From JBCCSZ01 sp039821145 (lineage in GTDB: Bacteria; Bacteroidota; Bacteroidia; Chitinophagales; Saprospiraceae), in the NCBI GenBank assembly GCA_039821145.1, contig JBCBOS010000017.1:62001-126000 (forward strand): DNA of 64,000 nt. The letters are read 5' to 3'. Shown one piece after another: positions 56,789 to 64,000 of the stretch; the stretch's first letter is position 1, and every line of letters starts with the position of its first letter. The position numbers and the translations under genes were made by a program. The notes below the pieces were generated by a model. It did no database searches. It saw nothing but the letters and a program-made list of their open reading frames with translations, and had not been told where the DNA came from.

Positions 56789-59700
56789 AAATCAATTCGT
56801 CCATGCTGTCGATGAGGTCATCGACGCTTTCCAGTAGGTCTTCTTCCTGCTCGTCCAGCTCCATCTCCTCTTCATATGTTGTACTTTGCAGGGATAGAAT
56901 TTGCTCCGACAAAGCCCTTGTGTTGGGATGCTCAAAGAGATCAACGAGGCGAAGGGAGGCATTCAACGAAGCATTGATGGTATTCAGTAGATGCACCATT
57001 CTCAAAGAGTTGATGCCAAGGCTGAAAAAGCCCTCATCAATGCCAATGGCTCGTTTGCGCTTGGTCAGTTTGGACAAAGCATCGATGATCGTTTCTTGTA
57101 TGTCGTTGGTGGGTGCTGCATAGGCTGTGTCCTCTTGCAGATCCTTGTGTTGCTGAGACAGGAGGGCCTTCCGATCTACTTTTCCGCTGCTGTTCATCGG
57201 AATTTTTTCGACCTGAAGGATGCTGCTCGGAATCATGTAGAGTGGCAATTTCTTGCGCAGGAAATTCTTCAGTTGTTCGGTGCCAATCTCGGCAGATGCC
57301 TCCACAAAACACAGCATGTCTTTTTCGGTACCATCGCCTTGGGTGAGCAATACCACTGCTCGTTCGATGGACTCGTGTTGCTGGATGACAAACTCAATTT
57401 CTCCCAACTCGATCCGATAACCCCGCCACTTGACCTGATCGTCCAATCGGCCCAAAAAGAGCAGGCTCCCATCTGCAGACCATGCCCCAAGGTCTCCGGT
57501 TCGATACAATCTTTTTTCGGGATCAAATGGATGGGGAATGAACTTTTGTATGGTCAAGTCCGGCTTGTTGCGGTAGCCTCGGGCCAAGCTGTCACCACCA
57601 ATTAAAATTTCGCCAGCAGCTCCTATGGGTGTCAACTGATGGTCGGGGGACAAGATGTAAATGGACTCTCCGAGAAGTGGTTGGCCAATGGTCAATTCCT
57701 TGGCATCATTGAGTTTGGCAGCACTGCTCCAGATGACAGTTTCCGTAGGTCCATAGACATTGAAGACCTCGCAAGAAGAAAGGGTTCGCAAGAGCAAAAA
57801 CTGAGCTGTCGTCATTGCTTCTCCCCCCACCAATAAGACCTTTAGTTTGTCCAAAAAAGTCATTGCTCTCGGCTCCAATTGGATCAATTGTTCCAGGCGA
57901 GAAGGGGTCAACTGCAAGCCATCAATTTCCGCACGCTCGATGGCCTCCATCCATTGGAGGGGGTCATCTTTGGTGAAGAGTCTGACACTGATTCCGTTGA
58001 CCAAAGTAGCCACCAATTCCAAGATGGAAATGTCAAAAGTGGCATTGGTGATGGCAGCGAAAGAAGTCAATTCCTTCATGGATAGCCGCTCGGGAATGTT
58101 CTGAACAAAGAGAACAAGACTCTGGTGTTCAATCATCACTCCTTTGGGGCGACCAGTGGAACCCGAGGTGTACAAGACGTAGGCCAAGGCATCAGACGAT
58201 TGTTCTCCTGGAGCGTTCAACGGCTTCAGACTTTGCTGCACCGCTTGGAAGTCTTGAATGAACCCATCATCGATCAGCAACTGTAGGCCACTGTCCTTTT
58301 TGATGTAGTCGTTTCGCTCGTCGGGATGATGGGGGTCCAAAGGCAAGTAGGCTCCGCCCGCCTTCCAGATGGCCAAAATGGCAACCAACAACCATTCGGA
58401 TCGCTCCAAACAAATGCCAATGAGATCGTCGGTGGAGATGTTGTGAGAGGCTGTCAAGTGGGCAGCCAATTTCCCAGCCAAGTCGTCCAGTTGTGAATAG
58501 GTCAGGCAAATATCATCGGTGCGAATGGCGATGGCATCCCCTTGCTGCCTGGCTTTTTCTTCGAATAGTTGAATGGTGGTGACATCCCTGGGATACTCAA
58601 TATTTGCATTCGGATTGAATCCGTGAATCAATTGGTTTTGCTGCTGTGTTGTCAACAGCTCCAAGTGACTGATGGGCTGTTGAGGTTGCTCTGTGACTGC
58701 TCCCAGCAATTGTTGCAAATGGGCATTGAGTCGTTCGATGGTTTCGGGCAAGAACAAATCTGAGTTGTACTCCAATTCCAATTCGATGCCTTGCTCTTGC
58801 TCGAAAAAGTCAAAGGTAATGTCGTATTTGCTGACCCGCTCCATTGGGCCGGCATACCGTTGGACATCCAACTCTCCCAGCCCCGACTGGTCCAGTTGAT
58901 CGGTGGACATCCCCTTGTTTTCCAACTTGACCATGCAGTCAAAAATCGGTTCCCGACTGGTATCTCTTGGCAAATCGAGCTGCCCTACAATTTCATCAAA
59001 GGGATACAGCTGGTGCTCATAGGCTTGCAAAATGACATCGCGTACTTTTTCCAACAATTGCAAAAAATTGTCCTGTGGCTCAAACTTCGTCCGCAAGGCC
59101 AGGGTATTGACATACAGTCCAATTTGGTTTTCCAGCTCGGGATACTCCCGGCCAGCCACTACCGTTCCCAGTATGATGTCTGTCTGCTGGGTATGGCGAA
59201 ACAGCAATGTCTTGACCAAAGCAGTCAATCCTGTAAATAAGCTGACCCCTTGCTTTTTGCACAACGCCCGAAAGGCTTGCCCTTTTTTCGATTCAATGGC
59301 GACACCCAAAACAGCCCCGCGATAGGTCTTGACCCGAGGCCTGCGAAAATCTTCGCGCAAGGCCAACACCGGCAATTCTCCTTGGAAAACTTCTTGCCAA
59401 TAGGCCTGATGCTGTCCTTGATCAGACTCCCCCAGGCGTTGTGCCAACCAGTGGCAATACTCCTTGTACTGAATCCGCAAAGGAGTCAAGCCCGCAGTGG
59501 TTTTCTGCTGACGCGCATTGTAAAACGACAGCAACTCTTTTTTGAGCACCAACATCGACCAACCATCGCTGATGATGTGATGGGTGACAAAACAAAAGAC
59601 AGATCGATTTTCCCCCACTTGCACGAGCAATGCCCTGATCAATGGGCCCTTGGCCAAATCGAATGGCCGATCCTTGTGCAAACGGATGAGACTTTCCAAT

Positions 59701-60200
59701 TCTTGGGCCGGCTGTGGGTGAGTTGTCAAATCCTCCATCTGCAACTGGAAACCAAAGGACTCCATCGGCAAAATGGACTGTCGGGGCATTCCACTGACAT
59801 CTGTCAAAAAGACGGTGCGAAATACTTCGTGGCGTTCGATCAAATCTGCGAGGGCGGCCTGAAGATGAGCGACCGATAACTCGCCCGAAAAGGTCAAAAC
59901 ATCTGCCACATTGTACGCAACATTTGCTTCCTCAAACTGACTCAGCAACCACATTCGCTGCTGGGCCGAGGAGCAAGGATAATCCACAGCAGATGGAATC
60001 AAGGGAATGAATACATCCGATGAAGAGGCAGTCGTTTGCTTTTTCAAATACTGAATCAGCTTTGCCTTGTGCTGTCTCAATTCCACCAGCAATTGCTCGG
60101 GAAGTTGTGCACGGTCTGACATCAACTTTAGGTTCTCACCATCCAGAGAAATGTCGATCTGTGCAGCGCGGAGTTTTGACAATAAATCTCTTACTTCCAT
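56781..60200 (-). CDS. Single-module NRPS, glycine-specific by code
   Basis: This is docking-C-A-PCP, 1139 residues from the ATG at 60200 (MEVRDLLSKL, the start of the TubC-like docking domain). An ATG at 60242 forms a TGATG coupling with the stop of the upstream PKS gene and would add 14 residues, so either start is credible. C has HHIISDGWS near 207. A (TSGSTG near 679) reads D-I-L (FDISILEL), Q in LQLTPS, L-x-G in LLVGGE, V before YGPTETVIW: DILQLGVIW, a glycine code. The PCP motif is SLGINSLRM near 1061, with Ile-Asn in place of the usual Gly-Asp before the modified Ser. The acidic C-terminal tail may dock with the following PKS. Confidence 0.93.
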   Translation of the reverse strand: MEVRDLLSKLRAAQIDISLDGENLKLMSDRAQLPEQLLVELRQHKAKLIQYLKKQTTASSSDVFIPLIPSAVDYPCSSAQQRMWLLSQFEEANVAYNVADVLTFSGELSVAHLQAALADLIERHEVFRTVFLTDVSGMPRQSILPMESFGFQLQMEDLTTHPQPAQELESLIRLHKDRPFDLAKGPLIRALLVQVGENRSVFCFVTHHIISDGWSMLVLKKELLSFYNARQQKTTAGLTPLRIQYKEYCHWLAQRLGESDQGQHQAYWQEVFQGELPVLALREDFRRPRVKTYRGAVLGVAIESKKGQAFRALCKKQGVSLFTGLTALVKTLLFRHTQQTDIILGTVVAGREYPELENQIGLYVNTLALRTKFEPQDNFLQLLEKVRDVILQAYEHQLYPFDEIVGQLDLPRDTSREPIFDCMVKLENKGMSTDQLDQSGLGELDVQRYAGPMERVSKYDITFDFFEQEQGIELELEYNSDLFLPETIERLNAHLQQLLGAVTEQPQQPISHLELLTTQQQNQLIHGFNPNANIEYPRDVTTIQLFEEKARQQGDAIAIRTDDICLTYSQLDDLAGKLAAHLTASHNISTDDLIGICLERSEWLLVAILAIWKAGGAYLPLDPHHPDERNDYIKKDSGLQLLIDDGFIQDFQAVQQSLKPLNAPGEQSSDALAYVLYTSGSTGRPKGVMIEHQSLVLFVQNIPERLSMKELTSFAAITNATFDISILELVATLVNGISVRLFTKDDPLQWMEAIERAEIDGLQLTPSRLEQLIQLEPRAMTFLDKLKVLLVGGEAMTTAQFLLLRTLSSCEVFNVYGPTETVIWSSAAKLNDAKELTIGQPLLGESIYILSPDHQLTPIGAAGEILIGGDSLARGYRNKPDLTIQKFIPHPFDPEKRLYRTGDLGAWSADGSLLFLGRLDDQVKWRGYRIELGEIEFVIQQHESIERAVVLLTQGDGTEKDMLCFVEASAEIGTEQLKNFLRKKLPLYMIPSSILQVEKIPMNSSGKVDRKALLSQQHKDLQEDTAYAAPTNDIQETIIDALSKLTKRKRAIGIDEGFFSLGINSLRMVHLLNTINASLNASLRLVDLFEHPNTRALSEQILSLQSTTYEEEMELDEQEEDLLESVDDLIDSMDELIYE

Positions 60201-60241
60201 TTGATGCTTTTGTATGGTTTGCGATGGAGGCTTGTGGATCA

Positions 60242-63200
60242 TCAGATGATCGATTCGTATTTTTTCGTGCTCTTTTGATTGAGCCATATTTTCTCGTCCA
60301 GCAGTTGGGCAATGTTGGAAATGTGGCGAGCCACGAAGAAATCGTGCAAGGACAACTCTGTTGCAAAAGACTTCTTGATCCGTTGCAGCAATACCATTGC
60401 CTTGAGGGAGTCTCCACCAATTTCAAAGAAACTGTCTTCGACACCAATGCCTTCCAATCCAAAAAATTGTTCGTAGATCGCTACCAGCTTTTCTTCTGTA
60501 TCTGATCCTGCCTGTTTGAAATTGGCGGAGATGGCACTTCGATCCAATCGATTGCGGACATCGGACGCTTGCTCTGCTTCCAGTATTTTTTCGGTGAGCA
60601 GGTGCTTGACCAATTCTCTGTTTTGGCGGTAGGCCTCATTGAGATCAGAGCGCCAAATGACTTGGACAGGAAGCTTCAGAGAAATGCATTTTTCCAACAA
60701 CTCCCAAGCTTCTTTTCTGTCGATGCTGAATTTCATTGCCTCGGCCTGTTCTTCAACGGTGAGATGACTCATCGCCGTAACTGCCATGCCTGTATCTTTG
60801 ACCGCATTCCACTCGATGCTGAGCATGGGAAAATGGTCTGAAACCGATTCTGCAAAGGCATCTTGGTAGACGTTGGCTGCAACATAAGCAGCCTGGCCAA
60901 AGGAGGAGAGCGAGGCAGCAGTTGAAGAAAAGTTGACAAAAAAGTCCAGCGGGTGATCTTGGAAAATGTTGTAAAGCAGTTTCGTCCCCTCCAACTTGGG
61001 GTGAAAGACTGCCTCATCATCTTCTTGGGTTCGAAGCAAAATGATTCCTCCCAAGTCTGCCTTTCCAGCTGCGTGAATCACTCCAGTCACAGGTCCTACC
61101 ACCTCTTCTATGGCCTTGAGTTGGCGACTGATGGAGGCTTGATTGGTGAAATCCGACTGGATGTAGTGAACCTGTGAGGCTCCCTCTGTGGCCAATTCTC
61201 GAAGCAATTCCTCTGGTCTTTCGCTGCGTCCGGAAAGAATGAGTGTTGCTTGGTACTTTTTGGCCAACTGCTTGGCAAATAGGCTTCCCAATCCACCTGT
61301 TGCACCTGTGATGAAATAAACGCCCCCTTTTTGGAATGCCGGAGCAGAGGTCAATGGCTGACTGCCAATTTTCTCAAATTGCTTGATGTATCTGGACTTG
61401 CCGCGGATGGCAATTTCCTGTTCGTCAGTTGTCATCTCCAACTCCTGTACAAGCGCTTGCAAGCGCAAGGGGCTTGCATCTGGCAGGTCGATGATGCGGA
61501 TGGAGATGTTTTCAAATTCTCTGGATACGGACTTCAAAGCACCTACTGTCAGAGACTTTGCCGGATGGATGACTTCCTCCTCTGTGACACTTTGCCAGCC
61601 ATTGCCGATCATGTCAAATTGCAATTTTTCAGCTGTGAATTTTTCAGCAAAAATTTTGGCGATGTTCACAATGCATCGATATCCAATGTCTTTCCAATGA
61701 GCAAGCGAATGATCCTGAGGTTCTTCCTCAAAGGTCCACCCAAAAAGAATGTGGCTGATCGCTTGTTGGTCATCCTGTACCTGTTGAAATAGTTGGGCGA
61801 GATCAGCAAAGTGTGCGGCATTGATCTGGTACTCCCCACTGCTGATTTTTTGGTACTGCTCTCCCCTGTAGACCCAAATGATCTTGTCTTTTCTGTCCTT
61901 CCAGCTTCTTGCCAATTTCTCTTTCCAGACATCATCTGCAAAGACGAGCGTATGACCTTGGAGGTGATCAACAGCAGTGGGCAACCAGAAAGATTTTTTC
62001 CAACTGATGGCGTGTATCCACTCTGCCGGATCGGAGCTGACCAAATCCTTCAAAGCAGGCAACTTTCCAGCCAGTATTTCGGCGGGGTTGACAGCAGTGG
62101 GAAAGACCGTGGGTTCAAATGCATAGGTTGGAAGAGGCATCCGGGAACGATCTTCACCCTCATACAATTTTGACCAATCAAGAGACAAACCATATTGCCA
62201 AAGGCGTCCCAATTGCCTACTCAGATAAATTTCATCTTCTACAGTCTCTTTGGGATGGCGGACCAAGTTGACAGCCGTTGGCCTGTTCTGGTTGTTGCTC
62301 CATTTCTCTCTCAATAGGATGGACAAGCTGTTGCTGGAACCTGTCTCGATGAACAGCAAGTTTGGATTCTGTGCCAAGAGATGATCAATGCCGTTGGCAA
62401 AACGGACGGTCTGGCGCATGTGTCGGAGCCAATATTCCACCGAGCAAGCTTCCTTGGATTCGATCAATGTACCGCTGACACCTGAGACAAAGGGAAGTTC
62501 CAAAGAACCGAAGTTTACTTGTCTGAGTGCCGCCTCAAAATCTGGAAGCAATTCGTCAATCATGTGAGAATGACCAGCGATGGAGGCGTGCAAGCGAACA
62601 AATACTTGCTCGTCTTTCTCCAGGCGACCCATCAATGTCTCAATGGCCGGTACACTTCCGGAAAGCACGCTTTGATTGGGTCCGTTGATGGCAGCCAGCG
62701 CAATGTCCTCATTGAGGTATGGGGCCAATTCCGATTCTGCCAATTGAACACTCAGCATGGCACCAGCTGGCATTCGGTCCATCAGTTCACCCCGGCGAAC
62801 CACCAGGCGCAGGGCATCTTCAAAGCTGAATATCCCACTCAAGCAAGCAGCGGCATACTCTCCCAAACTGTGTCCAATCATGTAAGTGGGTGTCACCCCA
62901 AAATGCATCAGCAAACGCGCCGTCGCATATTCAAACAGAAAGAGGACAGGTTGGGTATGCAACATCTCGTTGATCCGACCGTCGCCGTCCTGCTCCGGAT
63001 AAATGATGCTGCGATAATCAATGTTCGTTATGCTCTCTAGTATTTGAAAACCTTGATCCATGGTCTCTTTGAAGACAGGCAGGGAATGGTACAGCTCCTT
63101 GCCCATGTTGACATACTGGGTACCCGCTCCGGAAAACATGAAAACAGCTGACTTCTGGGCGAGGCCTGCCGGATGGATTCTCTGGGCAAGATCAGTTGCA

Positions 63201-64000
63201 GAAAGGCGTTCCAGCAGTTCCTCTCGATTGCCAAAAGTAGTGGCAAAACGATGAGAAAAATCCCTTCGCCCCAACTGCAATGAGTGGGTCATGTCCCGTA
63301 AGTCGGTCTCAGGATTTACCAATAAATGGGCCTTTAGACGACTGATGTAAGTCTGCAGCGACGCAGATGATTTGGCAGAAAGCGTCAATAGAGTTGGCTT
63401 GTTGGAAAGGGCCTTGGACGGCTGTTGGAAAGGCGCTTCTTCCAGAATCAGATGGGCATTTGTTCCCCCCAATCCCAGCGAACTGACCGCTGCCCTGCGT
63501 GGTCCATTTGATCCCTCCCGCCACTCTCTCAAGCGATCATTGACAAAGAAAGGTCCCTTGTCAAAAGGAATGGCTGGGTTTGGCGCAGTGAAATTCAGGG
63601 AGGGTGGAATTTGCTTGTGCTTGAGGGCGAGTGCTGCTTTCAACAAACCCGCAATGCCCGCCGCTGTATCCAAATGTCCAATGTTTGTTTTGACCGATCC
63701 GATGGGGCAACTGGCAGGACCTTTGCCCATGCCATAGGCTGCATTGAGGGCCTTGACTTCGATGGGATCGCCCAATTTCGTCCCCGTTCCATGTGCCTCC
63801 ACATAGCCAATGGACGAGGGATCTACTCTCGAAAATCGAAGGGCTGCCTTGATGCATTCTGCCTGCCCGTCGATGCTGGGAGCAGTATAGCCCACCTTGC
63901 GCAGGCCATCGTTGTTGATCGCTCCACCCTTGATGATGGCGTAGATGTGGTCCTTGTCGGCAATGGCCTCTTTGAGTCTTTTGAGCACCACCAATCCAGC
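60242..64000 (-). CDS. PKS module KS-AT-KR-ACP, 5'-truncated by the window edge
   Basis: The frame is open to the right edge. By comparison with the second PKS of the cluster about 240 N-terminal residues, including the KS active cysteine, lie outside; the TTG at 63994 is internal. Visible: the KS second half (EAHGTGT, KTNIGH), AT with GHSLGEY and HASIAGHS, KR with TGATGGLG, the Ser pair in FSSTAA and Tyr/Asn in AAYVAAN (active), and ACP with EIGGDSLKA. It is a close paralogue of the PKS at 52271-56788 along its whole length. The following NRPS starts at or just after its stop codon. It delivers a beta-hydroxy ketide to the glycine module. Confidence 0.93.
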   Translation of the reverse strand, partial: AGLVVLKRLKEAIADKDHIYAIIKGGAINNDGLRKVGYTAPSIDGQAECIKAALRFSRVDPSSIGYVEAHGTGTKLGDPIEVKALNAAYGMGKGPASCPIGSVKTNIGHLDTAAGIAGLLKAALALKHKQIPPSLNFTAPNPAIPFDKGPFFVNDRLREWREGSNGPRRAAVSSLGLGGTNAHLILEEAPFQQPSKALSNKPTLLTLSAKSSASLQTYISRLKAHLLVNPETDLRDMTHSLQLGRRDFSHRFATTFGNREELLERLSATDLAQRIHPAGLAQKSAVFMFSGAGTQYVNMGKELYHSLPVFKETMDQGFQILESITNIDYRSIIYPEQDGDGRINEMLHTQPVLFLFEYATARLLMHFGVTPTYMIGHSLGEYAAACLSGIFSFEDALRLVVRRGELMDRMPAGAMLSVQLAESELAPYLNEDIALAAINGPNQSVLSGSVPAIETLMGRLEKDEQVFVRLHASIAGHSHMIDELLPDFEAALRQVNFGSLELPFVSGVSGTLIESKEACSVEYWLRHMRQTVRFANGIDHLLAQNPNLLFIETGSSNSLSILLREKWSNNQNRPTAVNLVRHPKETVEDEIYLSRQLGRLWQYGLSLDWSKLYEGEDRSRMPLPTYAFEPTVFPTAVNPAEILAGKLPALKDLVSSDPAEWIHAISWKKSFWLPTAVDHLQGHTLVFADDVWKEKLARSWKDRKDKIIWVYRGEQYQKISSGEYQINAAHFADLAQLFQQVQDDQQAISHILFGWTFEEEPQDHSLAHWKDIGYRCIVNIAKIFAEKFTAEKLQFDMIGNGWQSVTEEEVIHPAKSLTVGALKSVSREFENISIRIIDLPDASPLRLQALVQELEMTTDEQEIAIRGKSRYIKQFEKIGSQPLTSAPAFQKGGVYFITGATGGLGSLFAKQLAKKYQATLILSGRSERPEELLRELATEGASQVHYIQSDFTNQASISRQLKAIEEVVGPVTGVIHAAGKADLGGIILLRTQEDDEAVFHPKLEGTKLLYNIFQDHPLDFFVNFSSTAASLSSFGQAAYVAANVYQDAFAESVSDHFPMLSIEWNAVKDTGMAVTAMSHLTVEEQAEAMKFSIDRKEAWELLEKCISLKLPVQVIWRSDLNEAYRQNRELVKHLLTEKILEAEQASDVRNRLDRSAISANFKQAGSDTEEKLVAIYEQFFGLEGIGVEDSFFEIGGDSLKAMVLLQRIKKSFATELSLHDFFVARHISNIAQLLDEKIWLNQKSTKKYESII

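Noticed and set aside
29688..60200. Epimerase or N-methyltransferase domains in the NRPS proteins
   Set aside because: Spacing between A and PCP is too short for a methyltransferase everywhere except the flavin insert, and no E-type domain follows any PCP.

Overview
The window looks like Bacteroidota chromosomal DNA, most plausibly Saprospiraceae-like. This is inferred from protein style (a bifunctional-nuclease-domain protein, a very long RecQ-type helicase, a UPF0175 antitoxin), dense operons and mostly weak ribosome binding sites; there is no rRNA or other phylogenetic marker. No tRNA, rRNA, CRISPR array, insertion sequence or integrase was recognised.

Region 1 (1-11292, plus strand) is one compact operon for making a [NiFe]-hydrogenase. 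It holds a 5'-truncated TPR protein, HypA, a polytopic membrane protein, HypB, HypF, HypC, HypD, HypE, a group III truncated hemoglobin, an NHL-repeat propeller, a NicO/UreH-like nickel permease, a 77-residue unknown and a bifunctional-nuclease/UVR protein. The hydrogenase structural genes are absent and probably lie just off the left edge.

Region 2 (11518-19094) is ordinary accessory and housekeeping DNA. On the minus strand are an ABC six-TM protein without an ATPase, a small secreted protein, a sterol-desaturase-family hydroxylase and an AraC/GyrI regulator. On the plus strand are HemN, an M28 lipoprotein peptidase, a four-TM protein, a UPF0175 antitoxin followed by apparent toxin remnants, and a secreted esterase. 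Region 3 (19080-23936, minus) is a single 1618-residue exonuclease-RecQ-UvrD fusion helicase.

Region 4 (24014-64000, minus strand, running in from beyond the right edge) is a hybrid PKS-NRPS gene cluster with gene joints of at most about 30 bp. In transcription order: KS-AT-KR-ACP (5'-truncated); docking-C-A-PCP with a Gly code; KS-AT-KR-ACP; docking-C-A-PCP with a Gly code and a luciferase-like monooxygenase inserted inside the A domain; docking-C-A-PCP with an exact Leu code; a CmlA-like diiron hydroxylase; docking-C-A-PCP with a beta-alanine-like code; a three-module NRPS (exact Thr code, near-Leu code, unmatched code); KS-degenerate AT-ACP-thioester reductase; and a PLP-dependent basic-amino-acid decarboxylase-like enzyme. 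If colinear, the line builds a chain of the type ketide-Gly-ketide-(alpha-hydroxy)Gly-(hydroxy)Leu-beta-amino acid-Thr-Leu-X and releases it reductively as an aldehyde or alcohol. The code readings were done by eye against the GrsA positions. No thioesterase, epimerase, phosphopantetheinyl transferase, exporter or cluster regulator is visible, so the upstream part of the cluster lies outside the window. I do not recognise this architecture as that of a specific known compound.
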